64,000 bases of DNA from Leptoclinus maculatus (taxonomy: Eukaryota > Chordata > Actinopteri > Perciformes > Stichaeidae), in contig JAVDOI010000077.1 in NCBI GenBank assembly GCA_032191485.1, positions 1 through 64,000 on the forward strand, given 5' to 3'. The notes under the pieces were generated by a model, which ran no database searches, was not told the DNA's origin, and saw nothing but the letters and a program-made list of their open reading frames with translations. Shown here piece by piece: positions 34,097 to 45,199 of this stretch; position 1 is the stretch's first letter; each line of letters begins with the position of its first letter. The position numbers and the translations under genes were made by a program.

Positions 34097-35041
34097 CTAG
34101 CGAGAGGTCAACATTTTATAACAGAGGATACGTTTACATGTATTTCGTATCTTAGACATTTGCAATCCGAACATGATAGGATTCAAAAGTGGTTGTATGA
34201 TGAGAAAATACAGTGAGAGGATGATACGCAGCACTCTGGGTACACTGGTCATATCAAATCTACTCTGAACTATTTCAAAGCAGCAGCCAAAAGAAAAGTT
34301 GAGCAGAGAAGCGAGGTGAGGTGTGCAGGTACTGACAGCTTTCTGTCTGGTCTGTTTACAACCAGAGAAACAAACTTTAAGAATTTTCATGTAAGAGAAA
34401 AGGATTGGAAGCAGTGGGACTAAAATGGTGAGAACAGTAGCAAACAATCCATAAATGTTATTGACTTCAGTGTCAGAACACGCCAACTTAACAACAAGGT
34501 AGTTACGGCAATACAAACTGTTTATGATGTTTCCACAAAATGTCAAACGGATGTTTAAGGATAAAGTAATTAAGACTTTCACACAACAGTGCAACCAAAC
34601 TATACAAATAAAGATAACTGCCTTATTAAACGTCATACGTGTGTTATATTGTAGAGGATAACAGATAGCAAGATATCTGTCATAAGACATGACGGCTAAA
34701 TTACAAAACTCTATATTTACAAACGTGTACAAACAGAAAATCTGCAGGAAACAAAGTGGAGCAGAAACAGTGTGAATGTCAGAGAGGATCTGAACCAGAA
34801 GGAATGGAAACAACCCTGTACTACCAAACAGTTCATTTACAAACAGGCTGCAGAGAAAAAGGTACATAGGTTCATGTAAGCTTCTGTTCATACAGATAAC
34901 CACAATCAGAGAAATGTTGACAATAACTATAACAATGTATAACATTGCAGTTAACATAAAGTACAAGTACTTCACATTTCCTACACGCACATAAGCTCCA
35001 AGAATGAAGTAAGATAAAGTTGATGAAGTTGAATTCAACAT
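34097..35041 (-). CDS. Olfactory receptor A of the four-gene array, intact
   Basis: 314-residue single-exon receptor starting MLNSTSSTLS. Marks: NST (3-5), LHEPMY (55-60), Cys97, MSYDRYLAIC (118-127), loop-2 cysteines 169, 178, 188, KAVSTCTPHL (234-243), and NPIMFGL (287-293), where the usual NPxxY tyrosine is Phe. It differs from B, C and D chiefly in TM4 (CIVWLHCCVKV against AVLWFYSFVK) and TM5, while its 5' flank is nearly identical to theirs. The C terminus is four residues shorter, ending MLTSR, because the unit boundary lies there. A possible acceptor TTTACAG on the - strand (ending at about 35063) suggests a 5' UTR intron, common in ORs. Confidence 0.94.
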   Translation of the reverse strand: MLNSTSSTLSYFILGAYVRVGNVKYLYFMLTAMLYIVIVIVNISLIVVICMNRSLHEPMYLFLCSLFVNELFGSTGLFPFLLVQILSDIHTVSAPLCFLQIFCLYTFVNIEFCNLAVMSYDRYLAICYPLQYNTRMTFNKAVIFICIVWLHCCVKVLITLSLNIRLTFCGNIINSLYCRNYLVVKLACSDTEVNNIYGLFATVLTILVPLLPILFSYMKILKVCFSGCKQTRQKAVSTCTPHLASLLNFSFGCCFEIVQSRFDMTSVPRVLRIILSLYFLIIQPLLNPIMFGLQMSKIRNTCKRILCYKMLTSR

Positions 35042-36512
35042 TCTTTATGGCACAAAAAGTATCTGTAAATGAACCAGGATCACATCACACAGGGTTCACC
35101 TGTTGTGCTGCAGACTGCTGCAGTCACTTCCATCGGCTGCAGACACCTTTGTACCTTTGAGGTGAAGAATCTAACAGGCCAGTAACACTTTTTTATCAGG
35201 TCCCACACCAGCCTATCAGATCACATTCAGTCCCAACGGTGTCATCCACACCCTGACGTAATTCCTAGTCCTCTCCACCTCGTCACCGTCAGTCCTTGTT
35301 GCTGTAGTAACCTACATCCCGTCATCCCCAACTTCCCATCAGCCGTACTGAAGTCACATTGTCCTCACCCATGTCCCGTTGTTTTCAGCAATGTCTCGTC
35401 GTCATGTATGTACTTGTCACCTACGTCCCATCGTCATTTTGTGGTTGTAACCTTTGTCCGATCATCACCATAACCTTTGTCCCATGGTCACGGTCAAGAA
35501 CATCCCATCGTCATCGTCCCGTCATCGTCGGCATGTTGTTGTCATCATCTGCATCCGGTTGTCATCCTGTCTTCCTCTACTACGTAAAATCGTAATTATG
35601 TCGTTGTAACCTTTTTCCGTTGCCGCCATAACCTTTGTCCCAATCGTCATGGTCAGGAGGAACATCCCACCGTCATCATCCCGTCATCGTCCGGTCATCG
35701 TCCGGTCATCGTCCCGTCATCGTCCGGTCATCGTCCCGTCATCGTCCCGTCATCGTCCCGTCATCCTGCCGACATCGTCCCGTCATCGTGTCATCGTTCC
35801 GTCATCGTGCCGTCATCGTGCCGTAATCGTCCCGTAATCATCACTTCATCGTCCCGTCATCGTCCCATATGTCCGTCGTCGCAATAACCTTTGTCCCAAT
35901 CGTCATGGTCAGGAGCAACATCCCACCGTCATCATCCGGTCATCGTCCGGTCATCGTCCGGTCATCGTTCCGTCATCGTGCCGTCATCGTCCGGTCATCG
36001 TCCCGTCATCGTCCCGTCATCGTGCCGTCATCGTCCCGTCATCGTCCCGTCACCGTCATCGTGCCGTCATCGTCCCGTCATCGTCCGGTCATCGTCCCGT
36101 CATCGTGCCGTCATCGTCCCGTCATCGTCCCGTCATCGTCCCGTCATCGTGCCGTCATCGTCCCGTCATCGTCCAGTCACCGTCATCGTCCCGTCATCGT
36201 CCCGTCATCGTCCCGTCATCATCCCTTCATTGTCCCGTATGTCCGTCGTCGCCATAACCTTTGTCCCATCTTCATGGTCAAGAACATCCCATTGTCATTG
36301 TCATCGTCTCGTCACCGTCCCTTCATCGTCTCATTGCCATCCCATCACCATCCTGTCGTTGTCACCTACGTCTCGTCCTCTTCCCCTACGTCTCGTCCTC
36401 GTCACCTTCCTACTTGTCACCTACGTCTCATCGTCATCTTTTCGTTGTAACCTATGTCTGTCGTCGTCATAACCTTTGTCCCATCGTCATCCCCTACGTC
36501 CCGTCATCGTCC
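35042..36512. repeat. 5' flank of OR A: CGTCATC-rich DNA with an 11-bp minisatellite
   Basis: After about 250 bp of ordinary flank the DNA becomes CGTC/CATC-rich. Clean 11-bp units (GTCATCGTCCC or GTCATCGTCCG) fill about 35665-35870 and 35930-36235, separated by a repeated linker containing CCGTCGTCGC and TTTGTCCCAATCGTCATGG. Each unit carries TGACG on the - strand, the CRE half-site. The arginine/histidine/valine-rich frames are artefacts. This is the longest version of the array among the four copies. Confidence 0.93.
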
Positions 36513-36795
36513 AGAAGCGTTGCACATTTTATGGCTGGGAATGTGTTTCATTTTAACTGAGCTCCTGGTGTTTGGAGCTACGCTACGCTAACCTGAGGAC
36601 GCCATAGCACGGCAGGACACAAGCTACGGTGCTTTTGAAAACTTTTGGAGAGACTCGCGTGGATCTACAACTCAACGAAAACGTTCGCAGGGAAACAGCT
36701 CCACAACGGCGTGCGGTCTGCGCCGGCCGGTACCCCGGCGGAGGAGGGAACCTGGCCCCACTGTGAACCTGCCGCAGCAGACCGGTGAAATACAA
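36513..36795 (+). mobile_element. Internal hAT piece bracketed by two deletions
   Basis: Matches 44439-44727, the middle of the complete hAT at 43661-45102, with few differences. Both hAT ends are missing: the left junction joins the CGTC-rich DNA (GTCATCGTCCAG) directly to AAGCGTTGC, and the right junction joins AAATACAA through five extra bases (GCCAA) to L2 LINE sequence GTATTCAGCC. The same two junctions occur at 51034-51316. Confidence 0.88.
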
Positions 36796-36800
36796 GCCAA

Positions 36801-38606
36801 GTATTCAGCCTGGGATCTGTTCATCTACATGTAGCTCTTCTCAATCTCCTACTGTTCTGGACTCTTTCTAGCCTATCAGCTTTCAAGACCTGATGGACTT
36901 AATTAACAAAACAAAGCCATCATCTTGGCCTCTAGATGTTATCCCATCCTCTCTATTTCAGAAAGTTCTGCTAATTATTGGCCCTGCAGTAACATCTATT
37001 GTTACTTCCTCATTGTCTACAGGAATTGTCCCGTCCTATTTTAAGCATGCCACTATCCAGCCTATATTAAAGAAACCAATCTAGATCTGGCGCTGCCCAT
37101 GAACTACAGGCCCATATCAAAACTGCCTTTCCTGTCCAAAATCTTAGAGAAGGTGGTGGTCAACCAACTTACTGATGCACTGGAGAGGCACAATATGTAT
37201 GACAAATTCCAGTCTGGGTTCCGTAAAAAACACGACTGAAACTGCTCTCCTGAAGGTTTCAAATGACATTATCATGTCTTCTGATGCAGGTGACTGCTCT
37301 GTGTTCGTACTTCTGGACCTCAGTTCTGCTTTCGACACTGTAGACCATAACATCTTGATTAAGAGGCTACGTGATTGGGTGGGCATATCTGGCATAGCGT
37401 CAGACTGGTTTACATCTTACCTCGCTGACAGAACTTTTAATGTCTCTGTGGGTGATTTAGTGTATGTCACCTCTCCATTGTCTTGTGGTGTACCACAGGG
37501 CTCGGTTCTGGGGCCTCTGTTATTTTCCCTTTACTTGTTACCTTTGGGACCGATTATAAAAAATTACAATGTGTCCTATCATTTATATGCTGATGATATC
37601 CAACTCCATCTGTCATTCAAACCCAGCGAGGCCTTCACAGTAACTAGGCTCCTGGACTGTGTCAATGATATCAGAGACTGGACGGCAGAAAGCTGCTTAC
37701 AACTTAACGACACCAAGACGGAGGTTCTGGTTATTGATGATGAGTTATTGATGAGTTTTGTCCCTATGATCAAGCAGAGTATTGGTCCACTCTCCTCTGC
37801 TGCCCATTGCAACCTGTGTAATCTAGGGGTTATCTTTGATCGATCCATGTCGTTTGACCTCCATGTTAAGCAGCTGTCCAGATCCTGTTTCTTCCACCTA
37901 AGAAGTATCAGTAAACTGAGATCTGTAGTATCAACAGCTGAACTAGAGATGATCATACACGCCTTTATCTCTTCACGCATCGACTACTGTAACACTCTTT
38001 TCTCCTCACTCAGTGTATCTGCTCTTAACCGTTTGCAGGTCATCCAAAACGCTGCCGCCAGATTACTCACCAGGACAAATCGACGGTCTCACATCACCCC
38101 CGTACTCAGATCTCTTCACTGGCTCCCTGTAGCATTTAGGATCCACTTTAAACTACTCACTCTGTTACAGAGCACTACACGGTCAGACTCCTACATATGT
38201 AGCTGATCTACTTCACCCTTATTCACCCGCCTGCTCCCTCAGGTCAAACGTTTCAGGTCTTCTGTCTGTCCCACCCACTCGCCTTAAGACCCGTGGTGAC
38301 CGAGCCTTTGAGGCAGTAGCACCAAGGTTGTGGAATGCTCTGCCTGCACCCCTACGCTTTGGAGATTCTGTGAACACATTCAGAAATCAGCTCAAAACTC
38401 ACCTCTTTAGACTGGCGTTTGGGTAAAACCCATGTCTTAGACCTGCTTTTAAACCATGTTTTAATTTTGTATTTTCTGTGTGTATGTAAATGATTGGCCC
38501 TTTGGTCACATTGTGTTTATTATGTTTGTAATTCTGCCCTGTTAAGCACTTTGTGACTTATGTCTGTGAAAAGCGCTTTATAAATACATTTTACTTACTT
38601 ACTTAC
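36801..38606 (+). mobile_element. L2-like LINE copy 1 (RT to 3' end), dead
   Basis: 5'-truncated by the deletion above. RT wording: FQKVLLIIGPAVTSIVTSSL, then after frameshifts MNYRPISKLPFL, DKFQSGFRKK, motif A SSAFDTVDHNIL, GVPQGSVLGPLLFSLYLLPL, the YADDIQLH box, and C-terminal HITPVLRSLHWLPVAFRIH. Frameshifts near 37080, 37237 and 38205 break the frame. The 3' end AAAAGCGCTTTATAAATACA followed by TTAC repeats (to 38606) is typical of fish L2-type elements. A small insertion near 37735 distinguishes it from copies 2 and 3. Confidence 0.9.
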
Positions 38607-39488
38607 AATCAGTGCTCTAATGGACTGTTTTTAATGCTTGTCAATGATTTACACCACTGTCATCTAGAGGTGCTTTCAGTAAGGAAAAGAGAACAGTAAT
38701 TACACCCTGACTATGTAAGGCCCTCCCATGATTCACTTTCCTAGTGTGGTTAAGTGTGGCGATCACCCGGTGCCGTCTGGCAGATGGTACCGCAGCACCA
38801 GGCTCAGGGACGGTTTCATAGAAACCTCACACACTGTTCCTTTAAGGATTTTAATTCTGAGGTTGAGTAAAAATGTTCAAGTGACAAATCTATTTGTGAT
38901 TCAAGCTCAATCTCTTAATGCTGATGATTAAAGTAGAGATGTTCCCATACCTGATCTCTCCTATAGGCTGATAGCACACTGAACACATCATGATGTCATC
39001 ATAATTTACCTTTACCCAAAACTCATCTTTACTGAATAGAGCTTGAACGCATCATAATGTAACTCAATGCATCAGTTAGCAGTTAGCTCCATTATTTAGC
39101 CAAGCAGGACTGTGCTGCCCACCAGCTGCTAACAACATACGTTCAACACATATTTGTTGTTCACAGAAAAAAGCATTATCAGGGAAAAATGAGTGTGCAC
39201 GAGAGTGTTAAACTACAGCTGTGTAAGGCCCCATCAGGGACCAGGTCTACACCAAACCCACAGCATCATCAAGGCACACAGAAAATCTGTTTTGGTTACG
39301 CAGAGCTTTTCCTCTGGTGTTTGTACTCCTGTGAATTAGTCACTGGACTCATGATTTGTGTTATCAATATAACAATATAAGAAATACAATCAACCACTCA
39401 ACATTATTTCAGTTCATCAAATCCCACATTAATCAGTGACAACAAGTGTTACCACTTTGAATAAATATTTACTGACTTGTTATTTCAT
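38607..39488. repeat. 880-bp spacer, duplicated unit (copy 1)
   Basis: Between the LINE tail and the stop codon of OR B. Repeated at 48287-49168 with no difference that I found and at 61108-61989 with at least one (A to T near 61199). Two short open frames (38728-38931 and 39189-39380) recur in all copies simply because the DNA is duplicated. The first, with PVPSGRWYRSTRLRDGFIE, resembles the C-terminal tail of some LINE RT proteins and may be an old relic. Confidence 0.85.
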
Positions 39489-40445
39489 CTACATTGTATC
39501 TTTGTAACAGGTCAACATTTTATAACAGAGGATACGTTTACATGTATTTCGTATCTTAGACATTTGCAATCCGAACATGATAGGATTCAAAAGTGGTTGT
39601 ATGATGACAAAATACAGTGAGAGGATGATACGCAGCACTCTGGGTACACTGGTCATATCAAATCTACTCTGAACTATTTCAAAGCAGCAGCCAAAAGAAA
39701 AGTTGAGCAGAGAAGCGAGGTGAGGTGTGCAGGTACTGACAGCTTTCTGTCTGGTCTGTTTACAACCAGAGAAACAAACTTTAAGGATCCTCACGTAAGA
39801 GAAAAGGATTGGAAGCAGAGGGACTGAAATAGAGAGAACAATACCAAACAATCCATAAATGTTATTGACTTCATTGTCAGAACACGCCAACTTAACAACA
39901 AGGTAGTTACGGCAATACAAACTGTTTATGATGTTTCCACAAAATGTCAAACGGATGTTTAAGGATAAAGTAATTAAGACTTTCACAAAAGAATAAAACC
40001 ATAATACAGCGATAAAGATAACTGCCTTATTAAACGTCATACGTGTGTTATATTGTAGAGGATAACAGATAGCAAGATATCTGTCATAAGACATGACGGC
40101 TAAATTACAAAACTCTATATTTACATAAGTGTACAAACAGAAAATCTGCAGGAAACAAAGTGGAGCAGAAACAGTGTGAATGTCAGAGAGGATCTGAACC
40201 AGAAGGAATGGAAACAACCCTGTACTACCAAACAGTTCATTTACAAACAGGCTGCAGAGAAAAAGGTACATAGGTTCATGTAAGCTTCTGTTCATACAGA
40301 TAACCACAATCAGAGAAATGTTGACAATAACTATAACAATGTATAACATTGCAGTTAACATAAAGTACAAGTACTTCACATTTCCTACACGCACATAAGC
40401 TCCAAGAATGAAGTAAGATAAAGTTGATGAAGTTGAATTCAACAT
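39489..40445 (-). CDS. Olfactory receptor B, intact
   Basis: 318 residues, same marks as gene A (LHEPMY 55-60, MSYDRYLAIC 118-127, KAVSTCTPHL 234-243, NPIMF in TM7), C terminus MLTCYKDTM. Distinguishing residues: YTYVNIEFCN in TM3, AVLWFYSFVKV in TM4, ACSDNEV in loop 2 (Asn where the others have Thr), SYVRILKV after TM5, LYFVIIQ in TM7. The 20 bases at 39782-39801 are identical in complement to 27065-27084 of the + strand OR, unlike genes A, C and D, which suggests a small conversion tract. Confidence 0.94.
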   Translation of the reverse strand: MLNSTSSTLSYFILGAYVRVGNVKYLYFMLTAMLYIVIVIVNISLIVVICMNRSLHEPMYLFLCSLFVNELFGSTGLFPFLLVQILSDIHTVSAPLCFLQIFCLYTYVNIEFCNLAVMSYDRYLAICYPLQYNTRMTFNKAVIFIAVLWFYSFVKVLITLSLNIRLTFCGNIINSLYCRNYLVVKLACSDNEVNNIYGLFGIVLSISVPLLPILFSYVRILKVCFSGCKQTRQKAVSTCTPHLASLLNFSFGCCFEIVQSRFDMTSVPRVLRIILSLYFVIIQPLLNPIMFGLQMSKIRNTCKRILCYKMLTCYKDTM

Positions 40446-41723
40446 TCTTTATGGCACAAAAAGTATCTGTAAATGAACCAGGATCACATCACACAGGGTT
40501 CACCTGTTGTGCTGCAGACTGCTGCAGTCACTTCCATCGGCTGCAGACACCTTTGTACCTTTGAGGTGAAGAATCTAACAGGCCAGTAACACTTTTTTAT
40601 CAGGTCCCACACCAGCCTATCAGATCACATTCAGTCCCAACGGTGTCATCCACACCCTGACGTAATTCCTAGTCCTCTCCACCTCGTCACCGTCAGTCCT
40701 TGTTGCTGTAGTAACCTACATCCCGTCATCCCCAACTTCCCATCAGCCGTACTGAAGTCACATTGTCCTCACCCATGTCCCGTTGTTTTCAGCAATGTCT
40801 CGTCGTCATGTATGTACTTGTCACCTACGTCCCATCGTCATTTTGTGGTTGTAACCTTTGTCCGATCATCACCATAACCTTTGTCCCATGGTCACGGTCA
40901 AGAACATCCCATCGTCATCGTCCCGTCATCGTCGGCATGTTGTTGTCATCATCTGCATCCGGTTGTCATCCTGTCTTCCTCTACTACGTAAAATCGTAAT
41001 TATGTCGTTGTAACCTTTTTCCGTTGCCGCCATTACCTTTGTCCCAATCGTCATGGTCAGGAGGAACATCCCACCGTCATCATCCCGTCATCGTCCGGTC
41101 ATCGTCCGGTCATCGTCCCGTCATCGTCCCGTCATCGTCCCGTCATCGTCCGGTCATCGTCCGGTCATCGTCCCGTCATCGTGCCGTCATCGTCCCGTCA
41201 TCGTCCCGTCATCGTCCCGTCATCGTCCGGTCATCGTCCGGTCATCGTCCCGTCATCGTGCCGTCATCGTCCGGTCATCGTCCGGTCATCGTCCCGTCAT
41301 CGTCCCGTCATTGTCCCGTATGTCCGTCGTCGCCATAACCTTTGTCCCATCTTCATGGTCAAGAACATCCCATTGTCATTGTCATTGTCATTGTCATCGT
41401 CTCGTCACCGTCCCTTCATCGTCTCATTGCCATCCCATCACCATCCTGTCGTTGTCACCTACGTCTCGTCCTCTTCCCCTACGTCTCGTCCTCGTCACCT
41501 TCCTACTTGTCACCTACGTCCCATCGTCATGTTGTTGTCATCATCTGCATCCAGTTGTCATCCTGTTTTCCTCTACTACGTCTCATCGTCATCTTTTCGT
41601 TGTAAGAGATAAGATAAGATAAGATAATCCTTTATTAGTCCCGCAGTGGGGAAATTTAACCTTTGTCCGTCGTCGCCATAACCTTTGTCCCATCGTCATC
41701 CCCTACGTCCCGTCATCGTCCAG
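40446..41723. repeat. 5' flank of OR B: CGTCATC-rich DNA and shorter 11-bp array
   Basis: Same order as the flank of A, but clean 11-bp units occupy only about 41075-41320. At about 41609-41660 a roughly 50-bp insertion, absent from the other copies, shows GATAA repeats followed by AATCCTTTATTAGTCCCGCA and GTGGGGAAATTTAA; this looks like the extreme 3' tail of a LINE inserted in reverse, flanked by a duplicated TAA. Confidence 0.9.
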
Positions 41724-42073
41724 GCGTCGTCCCATCATCATCATGTCGTTGTCACCTCCTTTGTCCCTTCATTGTCACTTACATCCTGTCGTTGTCAAAT
41801 AAGTCCCATCGTCATCCTCTACTTTACTTCCCCCCTTTTGTCTCTGGTAGTGTGAACATAGCATAACAATACTTGATATCGGACGATACCCAAAGCTCAG
41901 ATTTCAGTATCGGGACTGATAAAAGTCAGATTTGTGCATCTCTAGTTTCAAACCTGTAATTTTGGTTCAGATCAAACAGAAAAGGCCTAAAGCCGAGACC
42001 AAATGAGGTAGATGAGAAGGGAGCTTAAGAGTGTAACGTAACGTCACTGATTCTAGAAAGTCTTTATGTTTTC
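41724..42073. other. CGTC-rich remainder and a degraded repeat
   Basis: Present only in the B-C interval; the A-B and C-D intervals lost this stretch through the left deletion (41724-44440). About 41873-41945 (GATATCGGACGATACCC to GTGCATCTCTAG) looks like a remnant of a common dispersed repeat with a CTAGAGATGCAC terminus. Confidence 0.45.
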
Positions 42074-42281
42074 AAATGGTAAATGGACTGTACTTGTATT
42101 TCTCTTTTAGGACTCTAACTATTCATTCATACCCATTCATACACCGCAGGCACAGCTTACAGGAGCAATTTGGGGCAATTTGCCCAAGGACATCAACATG
42201 GACTAGCGAAGCCGGGGATGGAAACCGTCCATCCTCTGATTGAAGGACGACCCGCTCTACCACTGAGCCATAGGCGACCCC
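42074..42281 (-). mobile_element. tRNA-derived SINE, degraded
   Basis: On the - strand the head reads TGGCTCAGTGGTAGAGCGGG, a good RNA polymerase III A box in tRNA context, followed about 35 bp later by a decayed B box (GGTTTCCATCCCCGG). The body contains TTGGGCAAATTGCCCC and the tail CAAGTACAGTCCATTTACC. This is the layout of a common teleost tRNA-SINE. Confidence 0.75.
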
Positions 42282-43660
42282 AGCACAGCATTGACCTCAG
42301 ACTCTACACTTTAAAGAATCTGAATGCTACAATTCATATCCAACATTTTCTGACCAGCAGAACTAATATTTTCTAATGTTTGTCTGTCCATCCTGAGGTT
42401 GTCTCAGAGCGGTCTGAGGGGAGGTCATTATCGAACCCCTGTGGACCAGTGGACCAGTGCTGAGGTCTCACTGGTTAACAGCTCTGACTAATTTGCTTCA
42501 TAGGGAATTAGTGGAAACTGTGGCTACTGTGAAGAAGCCTCAGAGACAAACATGTTGACAGGCTGAAGTGACCTTTAACCTGAGGAACTTCATCAATGAG
42601 CATCATGATGTAACTTCCCTCAACACCTGTGTGAGGGTTACATCAGATGAAATGACTTTAAAGCTCCAATAACCAAATGTTTTCATATTAACTAATGAAA
42701 TGTTTAAAACTCTGAGAGAATTCTGACCAATTCTGCAGCTTTTGAGGATCTTATAGCTCCTGTTTTTACTTAATATTTCTATTGATCAGCAGTCAGCTCA
42801 TGTCTCATCAAACAGCTGCTGGAGACATCAAAGCTGTCAGAAATGTGGAAAATACCTTACTGGGATTTTTCTGTGAAATAATGCCCCCGCTACTCGTCCC
42901 CAGATAAGCGTATAGTAAATCGATGGATAGATAGATGGAACACTGCAAAATGTTCTATACTTAAAATGAAGGGTAAAGGGCTGGAGTTAAAATGCCACAG
43001 AGGAATTTCAGGGTTCACATATCACAGGAATCAACACTCTGACCAGCTCAATACTATTAAAAACGTCTTCTTCCTCCGCCCAACTGGGAAAGAGTGAAGT
43101 GAACCAAGAAGTAGATTCACACTTTTTGGGTCAAAGATTTGCTCCCCGACTCAGTCATTGAGAACCAGAGCTTTGTATGTTGAACTCTCTGAACCGAGAT
43201 ACAACATTGATCTCTATGTTTTATGGACTCAGAGAGACTCTAGAACCAAACTAAAGCTAAAGTCATGGAGTTAGTGAGGAAAGAGGGAGGATGGTAGAAA
43301 CACGTAGAGTTTAACCACATGTTCCACGAAGAGTTATTTCTGTATGAGAGCTGAATGCTCATTGGTTAGAAGAGAAGTCTTTATTATTTTTGTTCTGTGT
43401 TTTTATTACAGGATGCTGCTACAGGAAACATTTGATTAATTTTACTGTTGGTTCTCTTTGCGGTGCTGAAATGTAACCCTCGAGTTGACTCATCTCTTCT
43501 ATTTGTTATTAATATTGAATTATTAAAAGATAATAGAAGTAAATTCATCTGTTTTTATTCATGAATCATTACAAATATGCAGAGCTAAAAAATAAATCAT
43601 GTCTAGAAAAATGTTGATGCATCACGAAGAATCGATAATGGTTTTATAATCACATCGTAT
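42282..43660. other. Intergenic, nothing recognised
   Basis: AT-rich sequence found only in the B-C interval. No gene or repeat that I can support. Confidence 0.5.
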
Positions 43661-45102
43661 CAGTGGTGGGCCGTCAGGGCCTGCAAAGCCTTCTCTGCTG
43701 GCCTAAACAGAATCATAAAGTTATATCTATTTTATCATTTAATACTTTTTTTTAAATACACTACATGTATTATAATTCATTAAAATATTTTTCCCATTAT
43801 CTTATTTTCTCATTGCATTGCACAGCTACTGTCTTCCTCAGTTGCTCTGCTTCCAGTGCAGCTTGTTTTAAGTAGAGCTTTTATCCAATCAGATGTCACC
43901 TCTGTGTCTCTAGGTAGAAGAGAGGCCCGAGGCCTGCAGACTCACAAGTGAATCCATGTGCAGTTTAAGTGAATGGGGACGATATTGTTGATTGTCATAG
44001 TGTTCAACCAATCAGATCTTTAGTTTGACATGTTGGACGTATTCTTTGACGTGTCAGAGCCTGCTAGCTGGCCTACAAGTACGTTAGCATTAGTGCAGCT
44101 CAGAGTCCAGGTGCAGGGTGTGCTGTGATTGGTCAGTGGGCGAGCACGTGACTATCGTGAAACGAAACTTAACTTGCCAGCAGAGCTTAGTTGGAGGAGT
44201 AAGAGTTCAAATTGAAAGATATGGAAGAAATTATAACATTTGTAGGGTTTTGCTTGGTGTAGTTTATTTTTTACCTAGCTTTGTTTTTTGAACACTCAAC
44301 GAATGAAGAGAAACGGATTTAGTGGCGGAGTTACTGATAACGCCTTTCTCAAAAAAGAAGGACATTTCAGGAAAAGCTGGACATCTTAAGAAATGGTCAG
44401 TCAACCACAGCTGGCAGCCCTGACTCAGCAGGAAAAGGAGAAGCGTTGCACATTTTATGGCTGAATGTGTTTCATGTTAACTGAGCTCCTGGTGTTTGGA
44501 GCTACGCTACGCTAACCTGAGGACGCCATAGCACAGCAGGACACAAGCTACAGTGCTTTTGAAAACTTTTGGAGAGACTCGAGTGGATCTACAACTCAAC
44601 GAACACGTTCGCAGGGAAACAGCTCCACAACCGCGGCCCGGCGTGCGGTCTGCGCCGGCCGGTGCCCCGGCGGAGGAGGGAACCCGGCCCCGCTGTGAAC
44701 CTGCTGCAGCAGACCGGTGAAATACAACTGGGGAGGCTCGACTGTCATCACTGGGTCCATGAATCCAGAAGGACTTCTTACTGGAACTGAAACCATGTAC
44801 TGGGATTAAACTCTTTAAGTTTGGGTAAGTGACAAACTGCGTGTGTTAGTTTCCATAGTAACGTTACTACTGTTCGTTTGTCTATCGTGTCGCTTTTATG
44901 AATAATATTTGAATGTCTCGTGCTCTTGTGTGGTGGAATGCGTGTTTTAGCTTAATTGATTTTGACTGTATGCATTGTTCGTTAATGCCGCCGCATCCCG
45001 TCATGCGGGTATTCATGTATCTGCACTCATAGTGTATTTGTAGGTGTTGAGCTTCATTTTTACGAGTGCAGGCCCAGGTATAAAATGCACGGCCCGCCAC
45101 TG
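43661..45102. mobile_element. hAT transposon, complete ends, non-autonomous
   Basis: Left end CAGTGGTGGGCCGT (43661) and right end ACGGCCCGCCACTG (ending 45102) are inverted repeats, 13 of 14 matching. They are flanked by CATCGTAT (43653-43660) and CATCGTAG (45103-45110), an 8-bp target duplication with one change, diagnostic of the hAT superfamily. Inside are about 1.4 kb without an intact transposase. Fragments occur at 10102-10492, 36513-36795 and 51034-51316. Confidence 0.88.
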
Positions 45103-45199
45103 CATCGTAGCGCTCTGAACCTGAATCTGAATCGTGTGGTGACTAGAGATTCACACCACTAAAGTAAAGTATTTTACGGTTCAGTGTTTCAGGGCTTAT

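Noticed and set aside
35635..36472. Arg/His/Val-rich open frames (SSRHRPVIV) repeated near each OR
   Set aside because: The 11-bp unit lacks stops in several frames; all frames give similar repetitive peptides and length varies with copy number.
38728..39380. Two short open frames that recur identically in all three 880-bp spacers
   Set aside because: Recurrence is due to DNA duplication, not to coding conservation; no start context or domain, only a faint LINE-like tail in the first.
38934..41945. Left TAGAGATG-type and right CATCTCTA-type sequences flanking gene B as ends of one large transposon
   Set aside because: Similarity is short, the right end exists only in the B-C interval and no target duplication is visible; both are more simply scraps of a common dispersed repeat.
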